This document shows positions 11,820-23,860 of a stretch of 46,061 bases of DNA, piece after piece. This DNA is from Welwitschia mirabilis (lineage: Eukaryota > Gnetophyta > Gnetopsida > Welwitschiales), in assembly GCA_051453625.1 (NCBI GenBank), contig JBOZIK010000001.1:254213739-254259799 (forward strand). Reading direction: 5' to 3'. Under the pieces are notes generated by a model that saw only the letters and a list, made by a program, of their open reading frames with translations, did not search any database and was not told where the DNA came from. A program made the translations under genes and the position numbers. Numbering within the stretch: the first letter of the stretch is position 1; each line of letters starts with the position of its first letter.

Positions 11820-12570
11820 AGAAAAATAATAGCTCGATTGACTCAATGGAACAACAAATTTTTATCAAGTGTAGGAAAAATCATCCTTACTAAATCTTGT
11901 TTGCTAAGCATAAAAATTTATCCTACCATTTTCTTTCCTATATTCAATAGGTATACTAGATTGATAGATAATATTATCAAAGATTTCATTTGGTTAGGTG
12001 GCAAGTCCCATGAGAGATTACATCCTATAAACTTTGAGTAGATAGCTACACTAAAAAAAGTAGGTTACCTTAGCATTATAAAAACTATGAACATAAGCAA
12101 ATGCATTCTTGAAAAGCACTACTATAGGTTCTTATCAAATAATAACATTCTTTAAGTAACATTATTTAAAGAGGAACATAACAATAAAGAAAGTCTCTTC
12201 ACCTTTTGGAGACACATGATTCATTCCTCTAGAAAGGTTTAGCCTTAGATTTTTGAAAATACAGCTCTTCTTATTTAAAATGACAACATAATCATTTCAA
12301 AAATATATTATAATTTATTTGAGTATGGCCATAGATGGAAAACATTATGAAAAATAGATATTTTAAAGAAAATTAAGATGGTTTGGTGGTATATGTTAGA
12401 GGGTTACATTTCCATAGTAGATAAGCTTATTTAAAGGAACTTAAGAGTTGATCAAGATTATCTGATATGCCATGAATAAAATAAATCTCAAAATCATCTT
12501 TTCATTTAATGTGCTATTGCAAAAGATCTTTGGAGAAGCTTGAATATATCTCCACCTCCTTACATTAGCT
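11820..12570 (+). pseudogene. LINE C-terminal region with zf-RVT-like end
   Basis: The clearest part is an open frame at 11838-12041 starting MTQWNNKFLSSVGKIILTKS and continuing with IDNIIKDFIWLGGKSH, the conserved segment downstream of the RT palm in plant LINEs. Around 12500-12550 the sequence reads HLFI, a break, then CAIAKDLWRSL, matching the His/Cys and Trp pattern of the zinc-binding domain (zf-RVT). It forms the 3' end of the same element. Confidence 0.8.
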
Positions 12571-12640
12571 TGGAATCTTTAAATTCTTTCAGGAAAAATG
12601 ACTTCATAATTATTGATGATTGACTCCTATGAAAACATAA

Positions 12641-15600
12641 GTGCAATATCATTTTTTAGTAATAAAAAATATCTTTTTTAAAGTTGACATCGAAAATCAT
12701 CAAACAGATTAAAGAGTTAAATTAAATTCATGTCTATATGTGATAGTCAAAAACCTATAAATAGAACTGAGTTTGATTTATAGGACAATGTGTAGTAGAG
12801 AACATCTAAATTGCAGCAAAGTAAAGCATCAGAACCACATCCAAGCAGCTGTTATGACTTCAACGTGCTAGAAGACATGAAAAAATATTTAAGAATAGAG
12901 CTAGCCAAACATGACATGTTACTAAAACATGAGCAACATTGGAAGGCCTTCCAAGCTATAAGATAAAACTCTTATGTTCTTCGCCTTAGAGGATGTTTTC
13001 TTAATCTCTCAAACTAATTCTCTAGAAATGGGAATGGTTGATTTACTGATATAAGTAATACAACCATCTAAATTAATATACCTTTCATTAGTTATGCCAT
13101 TTGCATAGGTCCTTAAGGTATCAAGATAAAAAGGGATATTCCCAAAGCTTTAATAGTTACTCATTTTAAAATACTAATAGGAAAAACATTATGAAAAAGA
13201 GGATGTAGCTACAAAAAAAAAGAACTTTCATGACCATTTGATGCTTGGACTACTCTAATTATGAAGTATTTTACCTTTAAAGATCACTTTTATAAGAGTA
13301 ATAAGCTTTACTTTCACTTCCTTACTACTATAATACGTAAGTTTCAGATAGATCTTTCTTTTTTTCTCTCTGGTTCTCTTCATTACTTTCTCTAAAGTTG
13401 TAAGGAAAGACATGAAGGATTGATTTACCTTTATAGTAAAGAAAAATGTATGTTAATGAAGGAATTCTAGCTTGATAAGAAATCCTAAGGGGACTTGTCC
13501 AGAGGTGACTACTGTAGGAATGACCAAATTATATTGAAAGTGATGAAGAGCATAGCCTACCTGCACTTGCTAGGCATATTGGTGATGCATCATAAATAGA
13601 ACAAATAAAATAGCAGTAACAAGAAGAAGAAGTAGTAGAGGAGAAGAAGTAGCAAGAAGAAAAAAATATTGAAGAAAAAGAAATAGAGCCCATGATTGTT
13701 AATTCTCATACCCAAATCCCTACCTAATTATACTCCTAATGACTATCCTTTTGTTGTAGACCCCTTGTGGTATGCTATTCTTAAGCATATTTTTAATTGG
13801 AATAGGCACTTGACTTGATAAAATTAAATGCTAATATTTGGGACCTTGTTTGGCACCCTCTTTAATATTATCTTAATTAATACTTTTTTTTTCTTAATAT
13901 CATTTTAACTAAGAAATACAACAAAACTTAGGAAAAAATTCTACTTACCCCTTAATGCGAATTTTAATATTCTAATAAAAAAAATAATATTAATATTATA
14001 TATTTACTATAATTAATTTCCAGGTTTTTTTAATTTACAAACAATAGCAGTGTCATAAGTTTGCATCCTCCATGTCTTCCTAGTTTTTCATCACATAAAA
14101 TATCTCATGAATAATTGAGGAGATTAAACTTGTTGTCAACTTACATGGATAAATTTTAAGAATAATACCTAATTAATATAATACAAGGTTGTGACTTCAA
14201 TCAATGGCATTCCAACTTAATATTCGACCATCCTCTATACATGAGTTAGTTCTACTTCAGGTTCTAACCTATACAAACAAGACTAGGTTTAACTCTATAG
14301 CCTTTCACTTCACCTCGATATACCCCCAATATAGGTGATAGATGGTATGTGAGGTGGATCCATTCTTAAAAATAAACCCTACTTCTTTGAAGCATTTCCA
14401 AATGATGTAACATAATCCATCAATGCCAAGAACTTGAGATATTAAGTTAGAGTAAATTCATACATGGGTAGGATAGGAGAGTGGTGACTAAATCACTTCC
14501 AGAAGGGTATTATTAAAAAAAATGCAATGCAAACCACCTTGATGATGAAATCTAAGTGTGGAAATGAATATTATTAGAATTATCTTGATTGCATCCTATT
14601 TGATGAATACACCATACAAATACATGCAAATAATTCTATCTAATGTAAATATTTCTATTTTTAAGCTTATAATAATAAAAATCTAGATAAAGAAAATGTT
14701 TTTTCTTCTTTATATAAATAAATGAAATATTTTTTTTCATTTTTTAAATAATGATAAAATTATAAAATAATATACTTAAAGAAACTAAAACATACCTAGA
14801 GCTATTTTAATCCTAGAAACATTCTTCCATGCTCATATGACAATCTCTATGGATTAGTGTAAAGAAGGTAAACAAAATAAAGTATAGCTTAAGCATAATT
14901 GTTAAGATATATGTATTTATCCAAGATTTCTTATGGCTATATTATAAGTCAATAAAAATAAGTAACAAGCTATAGACTGCTTTTATTATGTAAACCACTA
15001 AGGTGAAAACTCTTACAAGCATGCATATTTAAAGCAAGCTAAAGAAAAAGGGTAAAAGAGGTATTTCTACAAATAAATATCACTAAGAGGTAATTTAACT
15101 TAAATCTATTATAAAAACATATTTTATATACTTAATTTTCCTATAAAATTTTGTGTAATAATATTTCTATAATTTTGAACATTAATTATAACATTTTTAG
15201 GCTCTAAGGATACATCATAGTTAAAAATTAATAATTAATTAATTATGAAGACAAAAATAAATTCAGGTAGTTTTTCAGAAATAAGATATGTAATAGGATT
15301 TTTAGAATCTAACTTAAATGATCTCGAAATTCAAAAAAATTATTTCTAATATTATCATTTAAGGCTAAAAACTATCAAATTTTCTAAAATTACAGTCCTA
15401 CTATGCTACACTAAAATGACCATAATTTTCAAAATACTTTGCGTTCTAAGTGATTTAAGATGTTTTGAAAATTATTCAATTTTCTGTAACTTTGAATGCA
15501 TAAGTTTGTAAATTTGTTAATAGATAAGTACAGAAACATAAATTACTTACTTACTATTTTTTTGCATTTATTTTCTAATGTATTTTAACAAATAAGTTTT

Positions 15601-16365
15601 TAAAAAATAATTACAAATTTGAAAAATTACTATTTTTATATTTTCATGTTCAGAATATAATCTTATATTTACAAAAATAATTTTACTAATTTATACCTAT
15701 TAATTAATAAGATATGATGTTTTATCCCATGCCTTTATTCTAGAGATTTAATTTTCACCATAATGAAAATATGAGGAAGTTTTTACAACTAATTAAATAA
15801 TAACTTAAATCATTAAAATAATGGGTATACTAACTAATTACTTATAGAAAGAAAAATCAATTATAGAAATAAAAATCATTGTATAAAGAAAAATCAAATC
15901 AATTAAAAAAAACCATTTACTATGAGCCTTGAGATTTTACATGAAAGAGTATTAGCCCAAAAATATTTTTAAGGATCAAACTTTGCCCCTAATAAAATGG
16001 TTCTAATGCATAAGAGATAAAAAACATAATACTAAAATAAACATGGGTACCCAAATTTCTTTTTTTTTTAAAATAGTGAACCCCGTGGTCACTTGGCCAT
16101 AATTATCCATTAGTAATCCTCCATCACGACACACAAGAGACTCTTTATATCTCCTATAACATATTAGTTGAAGCCAATGGGAGGGTATAAAAGTCAAATA
16201 ATTTCCTAATAAAATATAACATCATTCTAATAGAAAAATAAATCATATGGATAATATAAGTAAAGAGATTACTTGAAAAGATTAGTAAGACCTTGATAGC
16301 TGAACATCATGAAGATCTAAGCTTAAGAGTTCCTTAGCTCTAATATTTTAAGCTTGAAGTTCCAA

Positions 16366-16370
<5 letters not shown>
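12641..16370. other. AT-rich stretch without identifiable gene
   Basis: About 3.7 kb with stops in every frame. 13618-13680 is purine-rich (GAA/GAG-type runs). Near 13720-13790 a short frame reads YPFVVDPLWYAILKHIFNW, which I cannot place. 14000-16000 is among the most AT-rich DNA in the window. No LTR ends, primer sites or RNA genes recognised. Confidence 0.45.

Positions 16371-16420
<50 letters not shown>
16371..16420 (+). repeat. (GA)25 microsatellite ending at gap
   Basis: Fifty bases of perfect GA dinucleotide stop exactly where the N run starts, so the true array is probably longer and caused the assembly break. The Ser-Leu repeat peptide predicted on the other strand is an artefact of this array. 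Confidence 0.98.
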
Positions 16421-16520
16421 NNNNNNNNNNNNNNNNNNNNNNNNNNNNNNNNNNNNNNNNNNNNNNNNNNNNNNNNNNNNNNNNNNNNNNNNNNNNNNNN
16501 NNNNNNNNNNNNNNNNNNNN
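16421..16520. other. Assembly gap (100 N placeholder)
   Basis: Exactly 100 N, the usual unknown-size placeholder, next to a GA microsatellite. Confidence 0.98.
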
Positions 16521-18415
16521 ACATTGTTGATTATAGGGCTATGCATAAATCTTCACTAAGAATAAAAAGAGATTTTCATTAAAATTAATATCAAAGTATT
16601 TTACATAGTTTAGAAACCCTATTAATTAAAGCTTACAAAATGTGAGTTATAACAGTATGGTTGATCTTTGTCATCATTATCTTTAGTGCTTCTACACTAT
16701 CTAAAAGAAAACCCCTAATATGTTTCATGAGATGAGGAGGTCTCGTGTTGAAAGGTTAAACTTAAAATGTGTTACCTCTTCCTTCCTACTATGATACATG
16801 GTATCTCATCTAGGATTATGTCTATGGAGTGATGAATGTATCAAACAAATTGGAAGTTCTTTTGGAAAAAATCTAAGGCCCTTTTGATATAGTCAATAGT
16901 GGTGGAGGGAGGTATGGATGTGACTTCAGTAATGGCTATTTGCCCTATTTCTACACTCTTAATTTACAAGAACAACTAATCTCCTCTTAGATGATGTGTC
17001 TTTGTGGATGTGGAGAATCTTCTTTACATTTGAAGTCATAATATGTACTCCTAGGAGGCTGTTATTCCACTACTTCTATGCCATTATTACTATCCTCCTA
17101 TACATTGCTTTTTATCCAAATAGGATTGACTATTTCTTCTAATTGTGATAGGGGTCTCTTCCCCTTACTAGTAACCCCCTTTACATACCTATCTTGTTTC
17201 CTTTTCAATAGCAAGGTATTCTATCAATATTTCTTACTTTGTTTGCTATTACTTTCAACCCCTTTTTCTTTGAGGAAGACATTTGAACTCCCACTAATAA
17301 AGGTCTTTTTAAAGTTGGTTCTTATGAGCTTGTTTATTCAAGATTTTCTTTTAGTGCTCTTTATTTCTAATTTAAGTTATATAAGGGTTTCTTTAATCTA
17401 ATTAAATTATGGGAGCATGTAGAAATTCTAGCATTAGGAACAAGCATACTAATTAAAAATGCATGTTCAAATGATTATGCCTGGTTGAATTGTAAGATCA
17501 TATCCATATAGATAACATATCGAATATCTATTTGAATACTAGATAATAGATAATACACTAAAAATGTTTTCATCACTGTATAATAACTTCACCTCTAACT
17601 ATGATATCGTAGATAACATCTAAACTTAATATAAAAGAATCTAAAATTATGTCTTTCCTTTCTAGCATTTCTTAAAAACTTACACCTGAATGATCAAAAA
17701 TGAAATTGATCAATTCTTTCCTTGTAACTTTTACCTATTTTATTGGTAAAATAGTTTTAAATGATGAAAAATACTCTTGTGGAGCATTAGAGGCATATAT
17801 ATTAAGGAAATTATTTAAAACTTTTAGAGTAATAAACCATGTTTTTCCACTTACTTATGTGGAAAATGTCCCTTCTTTGCTATTAAAGTCATGTGTGTTG
17901 TAGTAGAACTCTCTAACCATTTTCTCTAGAATGCTTTAAGCAAAATCCACTAGTCTATCTCAACTTAGATTCTTAAAGAACTACTAGATCTATGCTATCT
18001 TTTTGGTTTGAAGCCTAAAGTTCTCTCTGCTATGGTATTTATGAATTTCTAAATAAAATATATTTGTAAAGCATTAGAATTTAGAAATGTAGGTTTATAT
18101 TCGCTCTCTTAAGTTATAGCCTTGTTATTTTTTATCCTTTTTACTCTTTTGAACTGTTTTGTGATTTTTCTTTTGGCCCTTTTAACTAAGTCTTGATTGG
18201 AATGCTAAAACATAGAATTGAAAAGTATAAATATTTTGAATAAAAAGATACCTTCATCTAATGGAAGACATCTTGGATCTATATCAGATCTTTAGTTCGA
18301 GGGCTAGAGAGCTTTAAAAGAGAATATATCTTTCTTGAAAGGTTATAAAAATGACTAATTCAAAGGAGGATTTCACTTAAAAAGAGATGTGTAATCCTAC
18401 TTTATTTTTACGTTT
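16521..18415. other. Unassigned stretch, no gene supported
   Basis: On the minus strand about 17400 to 17000 shows charged open pieces such as SSKKKGLKVIANKVRNIDR, but frames break and no family is recognised. The plus-strand frame 17078-17401 is very hydrophobic and codon-poor, typical of antisense AT-rich DNA. No LTR or RNA genes found. Confidence 0.4.
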
Positions 18416-18419
18416 GGTT

Positions 18420-18758
18420 AGTTTGTAGACATTTATGGAATTAGTAGATGTCTAAAATGAAATTTGTAGATGTTCATGACCTCAGAAGACATCTCAGCAA
18501 AGTGGTAGAAAAGATGTAGTTTTAGCAGTAGACATCTATAAAAACTAGAAGATGTCTATGCTAGAACACTAACAAGTTGCACTATGGTACTACACTGAAG
18601 GAAAATGAAAAACCTAGTAGAAACCTACTTAGGTATGCTTGTGTATAAAAGAAAGCTTTGTCATTTAAAATAGAGAGGATATAGAATATTAATTTTTGAA
18701 ATTCTAGTTTAGGTTTTCTTACCCTTTCTTACTCTTTCTTACTCTTTCTTGCTTTTGC
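18420..18758 (+). repeat. 5' LTR part of Copia element
   Basis: 18570-18718 aligns by eye with 26192-26345. It contains a TATA box (TATAAAAGAAAGC near 18645). Just upstream (18427-18565) is a cluster of AGACATCT and its complement AGATGTCT, probably U3 control motifs. A 10-bp repeat (TTACTCTTTC, about three copies) closes the segment near 18718-18750. The 5' limit is not resolved. Confidence 0.6.
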
Positions 18759-18761
18759 CTT

Positions 18762-18773
18762 TGGTACTAGAGC
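18762..18773 (+). other. Degenerate primer binding site (tRNA-Met type)
   Basis: TGGTACTAGAGC differs from the standard TGGTATCAGAGC by a swap of two adjacent bases. It sits directly after the LTR R/U5 similarity, which is where the primer site belongs. Confidence 0.6.
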
Positions 18774-19204
18774 TTTGGGAAGGTTCCTTATCTATATTTT
18801 CTTGAGTTTCTTGACAACTCCTTAAGTAGTTTGTACTTCTTATTACCTCTTTCATGCTTTACAAGTAGTATTATTATTTGCATGCTTTTTTTTTTTTGAT
18901 TTATAGGTTTTAGTTTTGTGGTTTTGCATGCAATTTGTCTATTAGAGTTATTTAGCTGAGGTTTATAGATCTTATTATTGTTTTTGCGTATACCTTATTT
19001 TATCCTAAATTTATTTACAAATTGTCTAGTCTTTTTACAGGAAAAAATAGCTTTTTTATATGATGCTTCTTATATACACCTAGACGCGGTTCTTGCTTAT
19101 GGACATAGGAGAGGAAAAGCATTTCTTCAACACCACATTGGGAAGTGTAAGCTTTGGCTAGGCTTCTTTTATCGATTGTGCAAAATATTGATTGTGAATT
19201 ACTT

Positions 19205-19250
19205 TTATATATATATATATATATGTATGTATATTTAAAAAAAAAAAAAA
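19205..19250 (+). repeat. TA/TATG microsatellite followed by A-run
   Basis: TATATATATATATATATATATGTATGTATATTT leads into a run of about 15 A at 19236-19250. It marks the left edge of the GC-richer block, so the A-run could be an insertion scar. Confidence 0.85.
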
Positions 19251-20380
19251 ACTCCTTTTGGAAGCCTTAGCAAGAGTATCTATTACTACTGCTATCATTT
19301 CTGGTCGGTTACACCTACGTCGCTACACTTGGTCTCTACAAGAAATGCCGCTGCACTTTGTGTTTACAAGAAACATTGCGAAACTCATCTACAGAGGAGG
19401 TTCTGGAGCATTTGCTTGTTTGACGCTTTAATGTTCTCTGCATGCGCATGAAGGACTATCAGCTGTCTCACTTCAGTTAGTGCTTGTCTGACGCTTATCT
19501 GGTTCAAAATGGAGGCCTGTGAATGGTGGCTGCACTCCACCTCATCTTCACAGAAATCGCTGACAGCACAGGTTACCTCCTGTTGTCATTAGAAATCCAA
19601 GTTGCTTGAGATTTGATTATTCAGATTATTTGAGAGCTTAATAGAAGGTTTGTTGAGCAGAGGTTTAAGGATCCGCTCCACATCCGTCCGATGACTCAAC
19701 GGAGTTATTTTCCATTTGTAACTGCTGCTGTGTTTCGTCAAAGATCACCACCCTTTAACCCTAACAATCACCAAGGAAGGATAGAGAGTTATCAAAGGAT
19801 ACAACTGCGAAAGTGGTGGCAACAAGCAACTCCTTTATCTCCTTATGTGTTGCAGAACTTTTAAGCTGCCATTAAAGAGACATATTAGCGAATTCATTTT
19901 TGCAGTGTGTCTTCCTGTTTTCTCGCTACAATTCACTCTTGCGTTGTTGTCACCTCTGTGAGCAACTTTTCCACCTATGAATCAGCTCTTTACATTTTTA
20001 CAAACTCATATGCATAGATGCAGAAATCTCTTACAGTAATGAATGTAGCTAATAGTAAGCTTTCCTGAGAGACGATGGCACTAAAGGAATTCTTTTTTTT
20101 TCCTTTGAACTGCTGATTTTTTTTTAAGTTTACTAGCATATGTGCACTTTGCAATTTGGGCTTTTTATTTTAGCCTTTCTTCTTTTACATGCACACATGT
20201 AAAACTGCTAAAACTTTAGCCGCTTTTCTTACAAGCCTACACCCATGTGTTTTGTGCTGGGCTTTTGGGTCTTTTATGTGCACATGCATTTTTCAGTGCA
20301 TTGTTTAGCTTTTTTGTATATTTTGATATTTTCAGGTAATTAAAATAATTGTAGGCCCATTAATATCCTTTTTTCTTACA
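19251..20380 (+). other. GC-richer foreign block inside Copia leader
   Basis: Clearly less AT-rich than its surroundings and still containing many CG dinucleotides (CGGTTACACC, CGCTACACTT, GATCCGCTCC). It has an A-run and a TA microsatellite on its left side. No exon, transposase or RT similarity is recognised. Candidates are a younger non-coding insertion (short nonautonomous element or captured genic fragment) or a preserved leader region. The edges are judged from composition only. Confidence 0.5.
19610..19867 (+). CDS. Small ORF in GC-richer block, unrecognised
   Basis: A frame free of stops for 85 codons, with the first ATG at 19691 giving 58 residues: MTQRSYFPFVTAAVFRQRSP, then a Pro/Asn/Gln-rich part, RKWWQQATPL and an end at YVLQNF. 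Composition is more protein-like than in the AT-rich frames nearby, but I know no family for it. It has no visible promoter or partner gene. It could be a fragment of a captured exon or chance; confidence that it is expressed is low. Confidence 0.2.
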
Positions 20381-20385
20381 TCAAG

Positions 20386-20422
20386 TCAAGTTAAGACATA
20401 AAGCAAGATCTACTTAACTTGA
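20386..20422 (+). repeat. Inverted repeat TCAAGTTAAG / CTTAACTTGA
   Basis: Perfect 10-bp inverted repeat with a 17-bp spacer at the right edge of the GC-richer block. A related TTAACTTGAT lies near 20504. It could be an insertion end or a hairpin. Confidence 0.5.
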
Positions 20423-21239
20423 TTTTTTTTTGTCAATTGGAAATTTTTTTCACTTGTAATTTGGGTAGATCAATTTGAACTGAGTTGTTGAACAAGATCC
20501 AATTAACTTGATTATAACAAAACAAAGTCCTTTTTTAAGTTTTTGCTCTTCAATTTCATTTCACACTTAACACCACTTATACATTTAATGTTTTAAGAAT
20601 TAAAATTGGAAATTAACTATTCCTTAATTACATAACATTTCTCACTAAGAAGACACCTTGCTTGGTGGTGGGCATAGTAAGCCTTAGATAATAATCCATG
20701 TTAGGCTATGCCATCTTCTGAGCTTGTTGTGAAGTCTTTAACTATCGTAACTTTGTAGTTTAGGCTATATGAAGAGCCATGTTTCTCCTAAGTAAAAATG
20801 TCTCAAGCATTTTCGGATCTAGATTCTTGTACACATCTTGGTAATTAAGGATGTATTAGGTGAAAACTAGAGGCACAGCAAGGGGATCTAGTTGGATTTC
20901 ATCAAGAAGTTGACAAGAAAGTATAAGTGTAAGAAATTTAAAATTTACTAAGTTTAAGGTATAAGTAGATCATTGAAATTCCTTTGTATTCTCTTTTAAG
21001 AAGAGTATATAGCTAAGATAATTGAAATTAGTGAATAGCTTAGAAAATTCATTAACATGATTTAGGCTATGTATTTTTACTCCTTTTGAAGATAAGGGTC
21101 ACACCCTTGAAGAGAATTCGATTACTACCTAGATCAGGCGTAAGATTTAAAAGTGACAAAGCTTTTCTTTAATCATCTAATGAGTTAGGCCCCTTGCATT
21201 AACACTTATTACATTTACATAAGGACTTCTTAACAAAGA

Positions 21240-21650
21240 TGCTTTATTTTCTTATGCATGTGATCATTAGAGGATTAGTTTTATCAAATTTCATCACACT
21301 TTTATGGATTGAATACATCGTTCAAATTAATGATGTGAGTGAGGTCCCTTTCAAATTAACTAAACATTTTTCTCATAACTCCCTTTTTGGCTTTCTTATT
21401 TTTATTTTTTTGTATCATTATGATTTGAGTAAATCGTTTGAACTTGTGGATGTAAGCAAGATCATTTTTCAAATTAACTATAACATTTTATTTTTCTCTT
21501 ATTTCTTTCTCTTCTTAAGTTGACAACTATTCTTTGTATAAAGGATAAATCCATTATTTAATTGTGGATGTGAGAAATACCCCTTTGATAATTAATTATA
21601 CCTAATATCTTATTATCTCTTCCTTTTTTTTGTATCGACTATAGAAACCT
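21240..21650 (+). repeat. Degenerate tandem repeat, about 3 units of 115-124 bp
   Basis: Units align at about 21313, 21437 and 21551. Each has a form of TTCAAATTAATGATGTGAGT, then a pyrimidine-rich tail rich in T. The hydrophobic open frame 21239-21523 is just a reading of these T-rich units. Confidence 0.5.
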
Positions 21651-22389
21651 CAAAAGGATAAGTTTCAGATGTTATCAAATTCCTTCACATCATTATTAAT
21701 AACTAGAATCATGACCAATATCAAAGTCATTCTTTAGGATGATTAGAGTTAGGAAGATTAGCATGAATATTTCATGTCCATCATGTGCATGTATGGCTTT
21801 GACATTAGTTTTTTTTTTTTTTTTTTGAGAAAACACATGTTCCTCTTTTTGCCTATAGAGGGAGGGGGGAGAATGCTTGAAAGCATATCTATAGTAAGTT
21901 AACCAAAATCATGCGAAAACTTGTGTCTTTATAGCCTATGAAGTTGGTAGATCATAGTAAGACCAAGTACACTAGCTTTATTACATTACAGGATATATTC
22001 TATTCAAAGGACTATTTGAAGCTTATTAATCTCATCACAAGCATGAATATCTAACGTTATGAGAAAGACAAGATGCAATAAGTTATTATAAAAATGATTG
22101 ATATTAAGATAAAGGTTGCTAAAATTAATCCATAGAAGGAAGTCCCCAGACACTATGTTAACTTGGTTATATGTTGTTGAAAGATTCATCTTTACATTAA
22201 TATATTATATCATTGCATGGTAGTAGGAAACTATAATTACTAATCTTTGATACACTTAGTAAGAATATTATCACTAGAGAAGCACAGTTAAACTTTATTA
22301 GTATCTTTGTTACATCCTCATAATGGATCACATTCAAATAAACATTATTCAATAAAATATGATTCTAAAGTTAAACATCATAACATGAA

Positions 22390-22680
22390 TAAATATTCCA
22401 AAAAATAGCAAGCGACTCTACCTCTTCAACACTATTAGCCTCAGCCAAAGAAGAAACCATATAAGAATAATTTTTCTCCAAATAAAAACACATATCAATG
22501 CTCACATTATAAAAGACAAGAGAATACATTAGATCTCTTGGAATAAAATTAAAGCTACTCCTAAGTCAAATGAAGTTATTAATAGCTTTAGTTCTCTAGA
22601 TAATCCTACATGCTATGAATCTAATGCCATGTTTTAAAGTCATGATTCTATGAAGATAAATGGAAACGTACCTCATGACA
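22390..22680 (+). pseudogene. Copia gag C-terminal remnant with ruined zinc knuckle
   Basis: Around 22496-22545 one frame reads QCSHYKRQENTLDLLE. This fits the CX2CX4HX4C knuckle of Copia gag with only the first Cys kept: Tyr stands for the second Cys, Asn for the His, and the last Cys is lost. It precedes the protease motif by about 150 bp, the expected place. The RNA-binding capsid (UBN2) part upstream is not recognisable. Confidence 0.55.
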
Positions 22681-22682
22681 AA

Positions 22683-22780
22683 TATTGAATTCTTGATACT
22701 CATAGAACCATGCATGTAATATGTAGGTATGATTATTTTAATGACTTCATAGCACAACTTAGTTAAGTTTATTTAGCCAA
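22683..22780 (+). pseudogene. Copia protease remnant
   Basis: The frame at 22686 reads stop-ILDTHRTMHVI then YDYFND. The stop TGA sits where Copia proteases have Trp (TGG to TGA), the catalytic Asp is present, and the Gly of the D-S/T-G triad is His. Only the active-site neighbourhood is recognisable. Confidence 0.6.
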
Positions 22781-23269
22781 TAGAACTTTAGTTCCTATGG
22801 AAGCTTATGATATTATTACCCTTCAATTGCCCTCTTTATCTATACAAATGTTATCTTATGCTTTGTATATTTTCTTTTTGAGATTATATATTATTTTCCT
22901 TTTCAAATTAGTTAAATAAGATCATTAATTTCTATAACAAATTATTCCATTAACATTTTTTATGATTGTCATAAGGTTGTCATGAAAGGCTACATGAATG
23001 GAAAAATGATGTATCTCTAAGGATGTATTGGTATGCATGAAATTTTCTATCATATCTCACAAGAAGAAACTTCCCCATAACTTCTATGACATGCTTGCTT
23101 GTATCATCTTAGGCCTCACATAGTTTCTGCAAAGTGTGAGAATGGACGTTGGATTCTTTTCTCCATTCCATGTGATTTTCATCATACAAAGCATGTATAA
23201 TAGGTAAATAAATATGATAACTTTTTTTACCTAGCAAATGGCATGCTAGTTAAAAGCTTTTACTCATTT

Positions 23270-23860
23270 ACAATGATCTCTATGATCCTATGCCAATCCC
23301 TACACCCTAAGGATTTCACTACTTTATATCATTTATAGATGATTTTTCACATATGGCTAAAGTGTATTTTATGAAATCCAAATTTATTGTTTTGAATGTT
23401 TTCAATATTTTTAAAGAAAAGTGAAAAAGGAAACCCATAATAAGATTAAGGGTTTTCATTCTAACAATGATGACGAATTCACATTAGCCAAATTCAAGAA
23501 TCTTTCTTACTTTATAAGGCATTTGTCTTTTGGAAACATGACTAAGAATGCCTAAACTGAATGGAATTACTAAATGGTTCAATTAGATAATTATAAACAT
23601 GACACATTTAATGATATACTCTAATAAATAAAATCCTACTTATAGGATGAAGCTATTACTACCATCATCTATATTCATAATCATATTGGTTGTGCTTCTG
23701 AAAAGAGCATGTATTCTACTAAAAAACGAAATGATTATAAGGCTATTCTATACCATCTTTGTGAGTTTTTATGGGATTTCTATGTCTATATTCCTATCAA
23801 AAATTATAACAATCTTGATGCACATGCTCACATCAACATTGTTTGTAAGATACCTAACTA
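23270..23860 (+). pseudogene. Copia integrase remnant
   Basis: A frame at about 23323 reads FISFIDDFSHMAKVYFMKSK, the first catalytic-Asp region of the integrase core. At 23454-23480 it reads GFHSNNDDEF, where the second catalytic Asp is Asn and the two following Gly are Asp, all single G-to-A changes. A likely Cys-containing pre-integrase piece lies near 23030-23200. The hydrophobic open frame 23647-23997 overlaps where the integrase C-terminal half should be, and I treat it as chance. The enzyme would have inserted the element cDNA; here it is dead. Confidence 0.7.

Larger units (their letters stand above)
7897..12640 (+). mobile_element. L1-type LINE, near full length, decayed
   Basis: In order on the plus strand: ORF1 with a DUF4283-like domain and CCHC knuckle, endonuclease, reverse transcriptase, and a C-terminal zinc-binding RT domain. 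This is the standard plant L1 order. Removing the apparently false gap and its 26-bp duplicate leaves about 4.2 kb, compatible with a nearly complete element. Many stops and frame changes show it is dead. I could not identify a clear poly(A) tail or target duplication; limits are where domain similarity ends. Confidence 0.85.

Noticed and set aside
16340-16546. Ser-Leu repeat peptide on the minus strand
   Set aside because: It is the complement of the (GA)25 microsatellite plus gap N.
17078-17401. 107-residue hydrophobic ORF resembling a membrane protein
   Set aside because: Leu/Phe/Ser richness is what T-rich DNA encodes by chance; no family pattern and no support from flanking frames.
21239-21523. 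94-residue hydrophobic ORF
   Set aside because: It reads through T-rich tandem units; repeated DNA explains the length.
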